Part shown: positions 11,910-22,699 of the stretch, in pieces
Layout of the letters: every line of letters begins with the position of its first letter
How positions within the stretch are numbered: position 1 is the first letter of the stretch
DNA from: Magnaporthiopsis rhizophila
Lineage: Eukaryota > Ascomycota > Sordariomycetes > Magnaporthales > Magnaporthaceae
Reading direction: 5' to 3'
Assembly (NCBI GenBank): GCA_003049465.1
Contig: PYSS01000024.1
Coordinates: 1-64,000, forward strand
DNA: 64,000 nucleotides
Program-made: the position numbers and the translations under genes
Notes under the pieces: model-generated
Seen by the model: the letters and a program-made list of their open reading frames with translations, nothing else
Databases searched by the model: none
What the model was told of the DNA's origin: nothing

Positions 11910-12188
11910 TCAAGGTCGGCGCCGGCGCGGGGGAGCTGGGATGCGCCACATCTGAGACCTCCAGACACGAATGCCCGGCTCCAGATGCGCACGCTTCCAC
12001 TCGCCAGCGGGCGTGGTGGGAGTTGGCAGCACCTTCCAGAAGTCCACCCCGACCCAGACATTGAGATCCAGATCGCCGGGGACGTCGCTGAACTCGACTC
12101 TCCCGCGAATCATCATCGGTACCCCTATGGGGTTCAACCATTTGCCTTCCACGTAGTCGCCGCAGGTGTAACGCACGCCTGCCACCAT
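11910..12188 (-). CDS. small protein of a four-gene paralog cluster, member 4 (92 aa)
   Basis: The frame starts at 12188 (MVAGVRYTCGDYVEGKW) and ends at a stop at 11910. Function unknown. Its layout follows the neighbouring small genes: an N-terminal GDYVEG motif, a central GRVEFSDVPGD segment with WVGVDFW, and a C-terminal QMWRIP. The last motif matches KDVWRIP in the gene at 13147-13599. The alternation of short hydrophobic and turn segments suggests a small beta-barrel, which is inference. The C-terminus is arginine-rich; a splice site could shorten or replace it, as in the neighbour. Confidence 0.5.
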   Translation of the reverse strand: MVAGVRYTCGDYVEGKWLNPIGVPMMIRGRVEFSDVPGDLDLNVWVGVDFWKVLPTPTTPAGEWKRAHLEPGIRVWRSQMWRIPAPPRRRRP

Positions 12189-12685
12189 TTTCGAAGGACG
12201 TCCAAGGATGGGATCTGTGAGAATGGTTGTTTTTGCCTGTTGGCGAGAAGCTGGAAAGGCGACTTAATTACCAATGATAGGGAACAAGATATTTTTTAGT
12301 CGAGGGGGGGCCAAGATGTCCGCATTCATTTATACGGTTCCAGCGGCTAGTTGCCTTACACGCTTGCGGGTCCAAGGTAGGCGTCGTACACTCTCCGACT
12401 GTGATACCACTCTCCCGATGTGATAGGGTATGCCGAACCAGCTGTGCCTCCTGTCCTCTGACCTGATACGATCAGGTAGCACGCGCTACACAAAGGGAGC
12501 GAGTTGGCCGAGGAAGTCACACCTTTTCATGCTTGTGCACCTGTAGCAGCGTTTGTGTATTCTCGAGCGACGGAGATAAAAGAGAAAAAAAAGAAACGAC
12601 AGCTAGTTCTCGAACAACCTCATATTCCCCGCGCTATGCTCGCCGTGATGACTCCAAGCAAGTCTTTTTCCTCCGTAAAAGAAAA
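12189..12685. other. spacer between small paralogous genes
   Basis: No gene is visible. It should contain the 5' flank of the gene at 11910-12188 and the 3' end of the gene at 12686-12940. Confidence 0.35.
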
Positions 12686-12940
12686 TCACCAGTGCTCAAC
12701 TGGCTCTCCCACAGAAGACCTGCTAACCCAGACGAGTGTGCTGGCACACTGAACCCACGTGTTCATGGAAGCGAGGTAAAAGTAGTCGGCGGCGATTTGT
12801 ATCATGCTGTTCAGGGGGCCCTCCTCCGGGTCGCCCTCGACCAGGATACCCTCATACACCGTCACCCGAAGTGGATCGTTGTCCGCCCTGTGGATGCCGA
12901 CCACCCGCTTGCCGGCTGGGAGACGAATCGGTGCTGACAT
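12686..12940 (-). CDS. small protein of the paralog cluster, member 3 (84 aa)
   Basis: The frame starts MSAPIRLPAGKRVVGIHRADND at 12940. It shares GKRVVG at the GDxVxG position and the ADND tetrapeptide with the gene at 13987-14244, followed by YEGILVEGDPEEGP (compare FKGVVMEDEAHEDG). The C-terminal third after IQIAADYFY does not align well and may be altered by an unseen intron. Function unknown. It lies in the same orientation and array as the three other small genes. Confidence 0.45.
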   Translation of the reverse strand: MSAPIRLPAGKRVVGIHRADNDPLRVTVYEGILVEGDPEEGPLNSMIQIAADYFYLASMNTWVQCASTLVWVSRSSVGEPVEHW

Positions 12941-13146
12941 GTCCAGGAGTGATAAAGACTGGTCAAGGGTCCAGTTGGTAAGGAAATCGGACGGGTAGCC
13001 GTGCGGGTTGAGGATAAAGTTGGAGATCGGGAGGCAGGTGGTAGGTGTCCAGTCGATAAGGAAATCAGATCAGGGGGTCCGGAATATGGAGAAGTCGAAT
13101 CAGGGGGGGTCTCCGTGCTTAGGCAGCGAGTATTGTGGCCACGATG

Positions 13147-13599
13147 CTATCTGGAGACGCCAGGAAGGTTCTGCAGGAGAGAGGATGTGAGTCTCTTATA
13201 TCCAAAGGTATGCAGTGAATAACGGTACAGGAGAAGAGCAGTTTGATAGAGTGAGTAAGGGAATGGATGCTAGGCAACGTTCTGAAAGTGATTCACGGTG
13301 CGGCTGCCGCTCAGCTGCAGCAGAGCATGTAGGTTTGCAGCACTTACCTGGAGCGGCATGGCAAAGGGGATACGCCAGACATCCTTTCTCTCGCACCAGA
13401 CGGGGTTGATGTCGGTGTACGGCTCCCACTTCATGGCCGGAGAGAAGATTGATTTTGCGTTGATTTGCATCCAGTCGCCAAGATTGTTGGGGTCGTCGTC
13501 AAAGGCAACCTGGCCCAATATCTTGGTCTGGATCCCAAAACCGGCTTGGTCCGGCAGGTCGGCTCGCACCAACTCGCCCTGGCGGAAAACGATCGGCAT
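13147..13599 (-). CDS. small protein of the paralog cluster, member 2 (91 aa, spliced)
   Basis: Exon 1 runs 13599-13348 (84 codons, from MPIVFRQGELVRADLPDQ to IPFAMPLQ). The intron (13171-13347) begins GTAAGT and ends CTGCAG. Exon 2 (13170-13147) adds NLPGVSR and a stop. The motif GELVRA takes the GDxVxG position; ILGQVAFDDDPNNLGDW parallels the central block of member 4, and KDVWRIP matches its QMWRIP. An upstream in-frame ATG at 13851 would add 84 residues without motif support, so the internal start was preferred. Function unknown. Confidence 0.55.
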
Positions 13600-13986
13600 T
13601 GCTGGTGCGGAGGAGGTTGTCTGTAGGCCGAGACTAATTATGTTTGGTTTTTCGGTCAGTTGATTGGTACTGAGAAAAAGATGTGCTTGGTGACCTGCTT
13701 CTCTAGGTTGTGGTTTTCCTGGGTTTATATAGGCACCGGAGAGTTTGCTGAGTGAAGTGACAGGCTGGAAATCAGCCAGCTCTTTTGCTGGAGCTGGGCA
13801 GAGTGATGATGGTGGAAACTGCGTTGAGGGAAACAAGAGATATGAGCTCAAGCAAGATGGGATTCAGACTGCTGGAATGAATCACGCATTTTGCTGGTGA
13901 GCGCTACCAGCGTAGGTCAAGTCTTACCTGGGGGTCCCGGCGGTGCTCATCCTCCTCTTGGCCATCACCCGACCGCCGCCCCGGAA
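13600..13986. other. spacer between small paralogous genes
   Basis: The 5' flank of the gene at 13147-13599. The minus-strand frame continues open upstream of that gene's chosen start, but without conserved content. Confidence 0.35.
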
Positions 13987-14244
13987 TCAGTCGAGCTTCT
14001 CCTTGTTGGAGGGCTCGGCCTTCTCGTCGAGTTTTAAAAACTCGGGCAAGACCAAGACGGGGTTTGTGCCAAGAAACTCCTTCCACAAACCCCAGACCGT
14101 GTCCTTGTAGATGTGGACGGGAATGCTCCCGTCCTCGTGGGCCTCGTCCTCCATCACGACGCCCTTGAACTCGTAGGCGTCGTTGTCGGCGAGGTGAACG
14201 CGGCCCCGCACCATGTCGCCCGCCTTGTACTGGTGCTCGGACAT
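13987..14244 (-). CDS. small protein of the paralog cluster, member 1 (85 aa)
   Basis: The frame starts MSEHQYKAGDMVRGRVHLAD at 14244 and ends NKEKLD. The GDMVRG and ADND motifs link it to the three small genes downstream on the same strand. A 5'-UTR intron is well supported: donor CAG|GTAAGA (14360-14365), branch site CTGAT, acceptor CCGTAG, with the spliced leader entering AAGCAATG. GDxVxG followed by short strands recalls SH3-like barrels, but no family was recognised. The protein is acidic and has no signal peptide or membrane segment. Confidence 0.65.
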   Translation of the reverse strand: MSEHQYKAGDMVRGRVHLADNDAYEFKGVVMEDEAHEDGSIPVHIYKDTVWGLWKEFLGTNPVLVLPEFLKLDEKAEPSNKEKLD

Positions 14245-14731
14245 TGCTTCTACGGAAAGATTTAAACTTGATCAGCTTTATTATGGACTTGGTACGTGGA
14301 GTCAAGGCATGGGCCTGTAACGGCAAGGGGATATATCTGTGCAAATCTTTTTCTGGGGTTCTTACCTGGTGGAACGTTTCGATTCGGCTATAAAGAATCT
14401 CGGGATGGTTAGCACTATACAAATGGAAATGTAACTATTATTAAGGGGCGGGCCGAGGTGATGCAGGTTTGCCAGAGAAATCTGCGCGGACAAAAGCATT
14501 ACCTTGTTGGTGATGTGTGGTACGGACGAGGCTGGGACTTGTGAAACTGATGAGAATCTCAGGTCCGGATATTAAGCCTGGGAGTGGTCTGGGTGGTCAC
14601 GTGTTTCAGAGCCATGGGATTGGGCCTGTAATTGGGCGCGGTTCGCTACACGCATTTTCGGAATGTTCCTCGGGCGCACAGAATCTTAACCTCCCCCACC
14701 GCCATCACAGCACCCTACAACGCCGTTTACC
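14245..14731. other. intergenic region between member 1 and the HET gene
   Basis: The left part holds the 5'-UTR intron and leader of the minus-strand gene ending at 14244. The right part is the promoter side of the HET gene. The two genes are divergent here. Confidence 0.4.
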
Positions 14732-17020
14732 ATGCCGTCGCTTTGCCACGCCTGCAGCAATATCGTCTTTGTGCCAGTGACTGATGGTGACGAGCTCGAG
14801 TTCAGGGCTGTCCTGCACCCCAACCTCGCCGCCCTCGGACGGTCAGCTGAGGTCAGCGGCTGCCCAGTCTGCATTGTGCTGCTGGGCATCGTCTGTCATC
14901 GACCATGGGGGCTGGACACCGACCCGCTGCTAGAAACCTGGCCAGACGTAGGTCTCAGGCTGCAATATCCCCTCAGCGAGTGGGTGTTCACGGACTTGGA
15001 CGATGATGAGATCGACTACCCGACGACTGTCTTCTTCACGCACCCCTTGGGATCCGACTTCCTGAAGTTAGCTCACCCAGAGATCCTGACCAGGTCTAGG
15101 TGGACACAGGGCCCCGGCCGGCAGCTAAGCGACGGCCTGGTCGGTTCGGCGAGAGCCAAGATCACGTCCCAGGACATCGCTGTCTCGGGCCCGAGGCCAC
15201 CACAGCCCGACACCGGTGCGACCGCTGACGACTCAACGGGAAGCGATGCGACCATGCGTCTGGCGGCGCGATGGATCAATACGTGCCGTGAAGGCCACAA
15301 GAGCTGCCAAAGCACAAGGGGATCACACACCAACTTCTTACCCACTCGGCTTCTTGATCTTTCGCACGCGACGGAGCCCGGCGGGGTCATCGTGGTAGTA
15401 AAAACCGCCACTTTAAGCGGCACCGATGATTATGCCACGCTCAGCCACCGATGGACGCCCGAAAACCCCTGTACCTTGACGACCTCGAACGAAAACGAGC
15501 TCGGCCGCAAAGGCATTCATCTGAGCAAGCTGTCAAGAACCTTTGCCGAAGCCTGCGTGACGACACGCAAGCTAGGATTAAGATATCTCTGGATCGACTC
15601 CCTATGTATCCTGCAAGACTCTGCCACGGACAAGGCAAACGAGATCCCTCTGATGGCAGACTACTACGAGAATGCGGTGCTCAACGTTGCCGCGTCGGCG
15701 GAGAGTGTCGGCGGTCTTTGGCGGGCCAGAGACGGGCGTGCGACGAAGCCCTTCAAGCTCCCCGTCACATTTCAGGCCCCCGGCCCAGCGTCCTACGCCG
15801 AGAAACTCGTGCTCGAGCTAGCTCCCGTCCTCCGAGCACCACCGTCACACCTCGACAGTCGGGGCTGGATCCTGCAAGAGCGCATATTCCCCCTGCGTAC
15901 ACTCTTCTTCGACTCGTACTGGATCTCCTTTGACTGCGCGGAGATGGCAGCCTCCGAGTCCTGCCCCGGCGGTCTGATCAAGCCTCCCGTTAGCCCCAAG
16001 TCCCTCGGCGACGCCCTGGGCAGCAATTCGGGCAGGGATTACTCCCTATCGGCCGCCGGTGGTAGGATTCGCCGGCTGGCAGAGCTAGCCAGCGCCGGGA
16101 CCGCTGGTGGGCGCACGCTCAGCCAGGCAGACCGGAACGGAGCGTACACGCTCTGGCAGCGGGTGGTCGAGGACTACTCGCGGCGCTCGTTAACCTTCGA
16201 GTCGGACCGGTTCCCTGCCATCGCGGCGCTCGCGACGCGCATGGCCAGCCTGCTGGACGACACGTACGTGGCCGGCCTCTGGCGGAGCCGCATCCTCGAC
16301 GGGCTCGAGTGGGACTGCGCGGGCAAATGGCGCGAGAGGCGCCGCGCCTCGGCCAGACGCGCCCCGTCGTGGTCGTGGGCCTGCCTCGAGCACCGCCTGG
16401 TGGGCGGCGCGCCGCCCGGCCCGGCCGACGCACATGAAACGGGGCTGCCATACGGCGTGGGCTATGACGACATTGTCGACGACACCATCGACGGGGTGGA
16501 AATTTTGAGCATCGAGGGGGTTGCCGCCGGCAGCAGCTCGACGACGACGCTCGTCGGTTCTCCGGATGCGAAGCTGGTGGTCAGAGGCCGCCCGCTACGT
16601 AGCCGGGTTTACAGGAGCGACAACGTGCCGCTGCTCGTCGGTGGCGCGACGCACAACGAACCGCTCGAGTCCATCCCGGCCGGCGCCAGGGTAACTGCTG
16701 TGGACGAGCTCATTCCCCCCAAGGACGAGAACCGGACGGACAAGCTGTACTGGCGCATCCACGCGGCAGGCAGGGACGCGTCCGGGGTTCGTGGCATGAT
16801 CACCATGACGGTCACGGTTGACGACTACGAGCAGATGGACAAGTGTAGCGGTGTCGCGTGGGTTCTACCGCTGCGTCAGAAGCGCATCACCGGGTTCTGG
16901 ATGCTTTTTAGCCTTGTGCTTCGAGAGGTCTCGGATGGTGTATTTGAGCGCGTCGGCGTCGTGAGGGGGAAGCAAGATACAATGCTGAGGGCGCAGGAGA
17001 AGACTGTAGTACTGGTCTAG
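14732..17020 (+). CDS. HET-domain protein, 762 aa, single exon
   Basis: The start ACCATGCCG gives MPSLCHACSNIVFVP. A heterokaryon-incompatibility (HET) domain begins near residue 233 with YATLSHRWTP (family form YVALSHCWG). It continues with LRYLWIDSLCILQD and MADYYENAVLNVAAS, and ends with DSRGWILQERIFPLRTLFF near residue 375. The frame is intact and of usual length for the family. HET domains trigger cell death after fusion of unlike hyphae or on sensing foreign signals; the partner is not evident here. The N-terminal CHAC/CPVC cysteines (residues 5-8 and 47-50) could bind zinc, as in many HET proteins. A broken gene lies tail-to-tail directly downstream. Confidence 0.9.
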   Translation: MPSLCHACSNIVFVPVTDGDELEFRAVLHPNLAALGRSAEVSGCPVCIVLLGIVCHRPWGLDTDPLLETWPDVGLRLQYPLSEWVFTDLDDDEIDYPTTVFFTHPLGSDFLKLAHPEILTRSRWTQGPGRQLSDGLVGSARAKITSQDIAVSGPRPPQPDTGATADDSTGSDATMRLAARWINTCREGHKSCQSTRGSHTNFLPTRLLDLSHATEPGGVIVVVKTATLSGTDDYATLSHRWTPENPCTLTTSNENELGRKGIHLSKLSRTFAEACVTTRKLGLRYLWIDSLCILQDSATDKANEIPLMADYYENAVLNVAASAESVGGLWRARDGRATKPFKLPVTFQAPGPASYAEKLVLELAPVLRAPPSHLDSRGWILQERIFPLRTLFFDSYWISFDCAEMAASESCPGGLIKPPVSPKSLGDALGSNSGRDYSLSAAGGRIRRLAELASAGTAGGRTLSQADRNGAYTLWQRVVEDYSRRSLTFESDRFPAIAALATRMASLLDDTYVAGLWRSRILDGLEWDCAGKWRERRRASARRAPSWSWACLEHRLVGGAPPGPADAHETGLPYGVGYDDIVDDTIDGVEILSIEGVAAGSSSTTTLVGSPDAKLVVRGRPLRSRVYRSDNVPLLVGGATHNEPLESIPAGARVTAVDELIPPKDENRTDKLYWRIHAAGRDASGVRGMITMTVTVDDYEQMDKCSGVAWVLPLRQKRITGFWMLFSLVLREVSDGVFERVGVVRGKQDTMLRAQEKTVVLV

Positions 17021-17115
17021 CCTGCTAAGAACAAAGGAATTCTTGGAGACCGGAACAAGCACACGCTCCCTCCTTCTATTCCTTCGTGTTGACCAGAGGA
17101 CGTGCTAGAAAACTA

Positions 17116-17702
17116 TCATGCATTGAGTACTGTTTGGTCTCGCCCACCTACACCCTGCGCCGGATCGTCGCCTAGATCCCTCAAGACCAACGTGCGGCGA
17201 TTTTTCCAGGTGGCCGTCGGCCGTGGGTTCCTCCACTCCGTTCCGAGCGCCTCTACCACTGGCCTGAACACCATGTAGAGCTGGTAAAGGGGCCCCTTAA
17301 AGCTTCCCACGGCCGTCTCCCACGAGAGGGCGGCGTCCACCATCGTCTCCTTGGTGGCCTGGTATGACTCCCTTTCCAGATGGGGCTTGGAGAGTCTGCT
17401 CCTCGCACGAAACCTCGTCATCTCCCTCAGACTGTTCGTAGTCGACGTTGAATCCCTCGATCTTCTCGCCGTAGACGTCAAAGGCCACGCCGACGCACAT
17501 GATGCGAAAGGAGAGACGCCGGCCGTTGTCGCCGTCGAGTTGCTGCTCTCGCCGTCTTCCTCCGGACCTTCGATTCGTCTTCTCGAGCCCCTCGACGACG
17601 GCCTGGATATCGCCAGGATCCCCCCCGAAACATCTCCACCATCTACTGGACAAAGGTTCCCTCCACCAGACACTCCTCCCAGGTGACGCTGGGGTGCTTG
17701 GC
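17116..17702 (-). pseudogene. broken gene of unknown family, convergent with the HET gene
   Basis: A start at 17702 gives MAKHPSVTWEECLVEGTFVQ and then a stop. The reading resumes as GDPGDIQAVVEGLEKTNRR and RIMCVGVAFDVYGEKIEGFN. After a frame change it continues as ESYQATKETMVDAALSWE and YQLYMVFRPVVEALGTEW to a stop at 17116. Codon use in these stretches looks protein-like, but one stop and at least one frameshift break it. The family was not recognised. Unseen introns are an alternative explanation for one of the breaks. Confidence 0.4.
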
Positions 17703-20319
17703 CATGGTTGCTCTGCCGCCCAGACCTGAAAGAAGACGGGTTGGCTGAGGGCCACAGTTCTCCGTGGGGAGGTCATGCCCGGCGAGATGCCGAGGCTTGC
17801 TGGGAAATGTATGAGGACATAGTAGCCGCGTGGGCAGGTTTGACAGTTTTGTTGTTTCCGCTCCCGGAGGCGCGCTTATGGGAAAGAAGGTTGGTTGGAC
17901 GATTCTCGTCGCCACTTGCTCCTGAGGGCTGCTTCCTGCGGACGCGTGGAGCCGCTGGCGTCGCTAAGGGGGTTCCGTGCGCCTGCGCCACCAGTCCTTT
18001 ATGTTCTTCGTATTGTCCACGACATCCACGTTGTTGCCCGTTCTTTCTCAGACTCGTGCTCGGTATTGTCACAGGAAGCCTGGTGCGGGTTGCCTTTGAG
18101 GCGTGTAGATGATTTCTCCGGCGCGGGCGTTCCGGGAGCTGCAACTGCAAGCACTGTCCCAAGAATTTCTCTGACGTTTAGACGGTCGCACCTTACCGTG
18201 ATATGAAACCGGTGGCGGTCGCAATCTGTATGACTGTAATCTTGCACAGGGGTCACCGGAAGGCAAAACATAGCAAAGCTAACAGCGTAGGTGAGACTGG
18301 GGATATTTGTATATATCCGAAGCCGACTCCAGCGGACGCCTCATGTTGGGGGTAGACGCTTGGAACGTACCGTAGAACCGGATAACAGTCGACAAGTGCG
18401 CGGACGACATGGATGGATGCCACCCACCAAGCAATAAAAAGCATCATGGCTATTGTGTGGTATCTGTTTCCGGCCACTCCGACCGAGCAGGGAGAGAAGA
18501 GGACTACAGTGAACCGGGGTGTCCTTGGCATATGGAGACGGAACGAAGAGCATGCAAAAAAAAAAAAAAAAAAAAAAAAAAAGGAAAAAAAGGAAAAAAA
18601 AAGGCTACAAGACCAGTAAAAAAAGACAAGTTGAAAGGAAGCTCTCAAGTATATAAGCGTAAAAAGAAAGGCATATTTCCCACAAAATTCCCGCGAACCC
18701 GAAGCTTGGCGTGGGGTAGGCGTCATCAGCCGTGCGTCAACAAGTATATCTTTGGGGTCTTTAAAAATCGACCCACACCTACCCTGCACCTACCCTGTAC
18801 GCCTACCGAGCCCTCGGTGTGGCTCCTACCTGGTTAGGTCTCTCGCCTACGTGGCAGTTTTGGTGGCAGGCTAACAGCCTCACGCTGCGTACTGTAAAAG
18901 AGACCGAAAAAAAACCTAGCTTTTGGGAAACGGAAGGAGTACACCAAGCGCGAGGAAATACCTCCATGCGTCCTTTCCAAACGCGGTCGTCTCAGGCATG
19001 TCGGGAAGGAGATCAGGGGAAATCGAGCCTGGAATGACGCAAGCCTCGCTTACCTAAGGTTGCCCCGCGTTCCCATCTCCTTTTCCTTTTGTTGCTGCAT
19101 CTTCGTTGTACGACTGGCACAACGACGCTCGACAAAACATGCACACAAGAATACTAGCGGGCGCCATGTGCGTCGAGGGTTCGATCATTCATTCAACTCG
19201 GTCAGTGTTCCCAGCATTGCTTCATCTGTCGTATTTACCCGCTTCATCGTCACTTTCTGGTTAACAATGGTCTCCAGATTGTAGCTCGTCTCCAGGCTCC
19301 AGCTCGTCTCCAGACCCCAATCCCACCCAAGCACCTTGTCGGAAAGAAATTACACCCTTACGCCAGCGCTGCCGAGCCTGTGCTGGTTCTGGTTCAGGAT
19401 CTGCCTGGCAGAACCTGATTTGCGAATGCACCGTTACCAAACGTCTTTACGCCTACCGCATCCAGCTTTTGCCAAACTTTATGTCTTTTTTTCTCTGTCT
19501 CTCTTTTTTTATATTTTAAATTTTTTTAAATTTTAAATTTTATATTTTTTTTAATTTTTTTTATCATGCTTTTTTTTTTCGCATTTTTATCGCCTCCTTC
19601 CCGACTTCATTGCCGACCGCCTCGGCACTCGAAATCCAGCAAAATCGGAACTATGGTTTCGGATTCACGGTCCCCATGTGACTGGACGTAAGGCTTCAAC
19701 GAGGACAAATATGGACAAGTTTGCAGCTGAGTCAGAAGCTGATATATTTTGAGCCTGCCCTTGGGCGTAGGCCCACGAGCGCTTCCCTTTCAGAAACTTC
19801 AGAGCCCCAGGGTAAGCCTGGGAGCACAACCAGCTCGCGGGAGTCGGCATCATTGAGTTGACTGGGTGTGGATACCCACGGTATGTACAATGGACCTAGT
19901 TCCGAGACCATGGCCCTCAGGCAAGCTGTAGCGGCTTCCTTTTGGTGCTGACGACAGACAATAATAGAATCGGCGTTCGCTTCGCGCGCGACATCCGTTG
20001 ACAGGCTACTCCATGGGCATCAGGTGAGTCGATTCCACTACCAGATCCCCCGGAAGAAGTTGACTATCCTGTCGCCAACAACGCTGGAGTGAATTAATGG
20101 CTAACACGCTCCCATGGACTCGAACTGCAGACAATGCGATCAAAACAAGAGAGCTTGCGCGAGCGAGCCACTCCGATCTACGTGGAAGACAAACAAGCAG
20201 AAATTTCTCGAGCGGTCGCAAAGAACTGAGGCTGGGCTGGAAGGAGAAGAGGTCGGTGGGATAGAACAGCTTGTTGCAAAGTAAAGAAATGTGATACCTA
20301 TCTTTGCAGTCGGAACAAA
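17703..20319. other. gene-poor stretch with homopolymer tracts
   Basis: No gene was recognised. It contains a run of 27 A at 18556-18582 followed by further A-rich sequence to about 18615, and a T/A-rich low-complexity patch at about 19490-19580. Frames that cross these tracts are artefacts of the tracts. Confidence 0.5.
18556..18582. repeat. A27 homopolymer tract
   Basis: An uninterrupted run of 27 adenines followed by G-interrupted A-runs. It could be a poly(A) relic of a retroposed sequence or simple slippage; no gene-like sequence lies directly upstream to support retroposition. Confidence 0.9.
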
Positions 20320-20790
20320 AGGATCCAGCCCGTCTCGTGGCTCGCCAGGAGTAGATGCTCACATTGTGAAGAATGCCTTTGCCCTCATCATCGTCCCTGA
20401 TCCCTTCGGTGATGCTCAAAAGCGTGCGCCTGGACTCGTCTGGATCGCTAGCGCCGCCCCAGCCGGTGCGAGTGTCCTCGCCTCCGTGGCGAGACTTCTC
20501 GTTGTCGTCCTTGACATAGGCCACGGCGAAGTTGTTCACCAGGGCGCCGAGGCGCCTGAAACGCTCCCCGATCGCCTTGGCTGCGCGAGGGACCGATGTC
20601 GGTCCGACCGGTCGAGCTGCACCGCCGGAACGCTGCCCCTGAGCCTGCCCATCACTTCGAGCTTGTCCACCGAGCCCTGGGCCCCTCCAGTGTGCGGACC
20701 GTGACGAAGACGTCGTATTTGTCGGGCGGGCTTGCTCTCGCCCCGGTGATGGCGAAGCCCATGCCGCCGTTGCCGTTGGCCCCTGGATAC
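20320..20790 (-). pseudogene. short-chain dehydrogenase/reductase (SDR) relic
   Basis: On the minus strand the SDR cofactor motif reads GANGNGGMGFAI (family TGANxGxG), followed by DKYDVFVTVRTL. After a frame change it reads PTSVPRAAKAIGERFRRLGALVNN. The last part matches the conserved segment ending in LVNNAG, with NAG changed to NFA. The frame shifts at least twice and the catalytic YxxxK region was not found. SDR enzymes use NAD(P) and are common tailoring enzymes; this copy stands just upstream of the dead NRPS and may belong to the same lost cluster. Confidence 0.6.
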
Positions 20791-21329
20791 GTAGAGTTCG
20801 CTGCTAGTACGCGAGCCGGCTATCTTGCGAGCCTATGCAAGGGAATACCGGCGGCAGCAAGCAATTGCGGTGTCGTGCCGTCGAATGTACGGGCGTGCAA
20901 GCGAGAAGACAGATAATTACGGTGGTCGCGCAAGGAATCAGGCAGGCGGTAGGTGGTGCCATCCTGTGGAGTTAATGCCAACCAAGATCCTTACTGTGGC
21001 CACGGCGGTATTTCGATCGATGTTGACTTTTGTCCGGTCACCGGATGGTAAACACTCACGAAGTCTCCGGCGAATGGCGATAAGCGATGGAATGATCAGA
21101 CGCGGCAGTGCGAGATCTCAGCCGGTAGCGCTAGGCCACCACCTTTGGCGTGCTTCTTGCCGCGTTCCACGCGGCACATTACCGCTTTACCCCGGTTTAT
21201 GATGTCATCCTCGGCAACCCCCAAAGGCCGGGCGAGCTGGGGCTTCGCACTCCTTGCTGTCACGCTGTGTTCGATAATCGTCGTAGGAGGGAGCAAAACG
21301 CTAGCCGAGCCGACGGCGAGCGTCCCGCT
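20791..21329. other. stretch before the NRPS relic; nothing recognised
   Basis: Open frames of 60-130 codons are present but show no motif. Confidence 0.35.
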
Positions 21330-21439
21330 AAATCGCGTCGCGTATACTTTGCGGCGGGTGGGCCGAAAGGAAAGGAGGTGCGCGTCCTTCTTTACGGCCT
21401 GCGCTCGCGGGAAGACGGACTGCCGGCGGAGGCCCTCGC

Positions 21440-22560
21440 CGCCGCCCTGCGCGCCGGTCGTGCGAGCCCGTGGTCGCTCTCTTGGCCGTGCTCGGGGCCG
21501 GCCTCCCTGCGTGGGTCTCGATCGGGCGGTGCTCTCGGCGTGAGCCCACCGGGATTTTGTCGGCCACGCCCGGCGGCGGCGAGAGACTGCTGCTGGTTGG
21601 GACGGGCGTGTCCCGGGCCGCGACCCCCGGCGTCGACGTGGAGCTGTGCGGGCTCGGCGAGACGGTCGACGGTGCGGGCGCGGCGTCGGCGGCGGCCAGC
21701 ACCGAGAGGCAGCTGGCTACGAGCCTCGCGTACTTCGTGTTCACCTTGGGGTCAACGGGTCACCGCAAGAACGTTGTGGTCGAGCACCGCGGTATCGTCC
21801 GTCTTGTGGCGCACGGGGCGTTCTTGAAATCATCAACCAGCCGTAGCGGTTTCTCCCACGGCCAGCCCCGCGGTTGATATGGCGACGCTGGAGATATATA
21901 GTGCACTATTGTACGGGGGCGTCGTCTTAGGCATCGGCTATATGACAATGCTGAACCCCAAGGCGCTGGCGGCGGTGTTTGGACAAGAAGAGGTCCGCGC
22001 CGCTGGGTTTACGACAGCCTTCCTCAAATGGTACCTACACCAATCGCCTTCGATTTTTCGGGTACCTAGCCAGCTGGACACTCCCGTGGCCCAGAGGAGA
22101 CGCTACCGCGTTTCGCAACCCTTATGGGCCCTACAGAAAACACATGTATAAGTCCGCGTACCACATGGGCACCAGTGGGCAGTGTCCCGCTGGCGTCCCC
22201 ATCAGTCGGGCGTATGGAATGTCAGGTGCGTACGTCATGGATCCCCTGATTCGGCCCGTGCCGTTTGGCGTGCTGGGAGAGCTAGTCGTGACGGGGGACG
22301 GGCTTGCGCGTGCTTATGCGGATGCAGCGCTGGACCGCGACCGGTTCAGCACGATCCAGGTTGACGGAGGCGAGCCTATCATGGCATATAAGGGTGTGGT
22401 GGCGGCCGGCGGATGGGCAGGTCGAGTTTTTCGGCCGCATAGACCAGCAGGACAAATTCCGTGGCCACCACATCGAGCTGGCCGAACTCGAAAAGGCGTT
22501 GCTCGGCCGCGGCGGCCTCTGTGACGCCGCGGTTGCTGTCCAAACGACAGTAGCGAGCCC
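21440..22560 (+). pseudogene. NRPS adenylation domain remnant 1
   Basis: The P-loop-like A3 motif reads FVFTLGSTGHRKNVVVEHRG near 21735-21800 (family YTSGSTGKPKGVVVEH). A4 reads ATLEIYSALLYGG near 21880. Later motifs are SGAYVMDPLIRPVPFGVLGE and VTGDGLARAY near 22225-22320, then FFGRIDQQDKFRGHHIELAE near 22430-22490. The frame changes at least three times. Confidence 0.75.
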
Positions 22561-22699
22561 GAGATTATTGACTTGTCAAGCAAGGCGTCGAGGGCACTGC
22601 CGGGGATGAGAAAGGCGGCTAGGCCGAGGATTAGCTTAAGCAATACAAGCAGCAGAAACACGCCACGCTCGGCTGTGTCAACGGCACGGCTGCGGGCAA

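Noticed and set aside
18253..18789. 178-codon minus-strand frame with a Phe-rich segment
   Set aside because: The Phe run is the A27 tract read on the other strand; the rest shows no motif.
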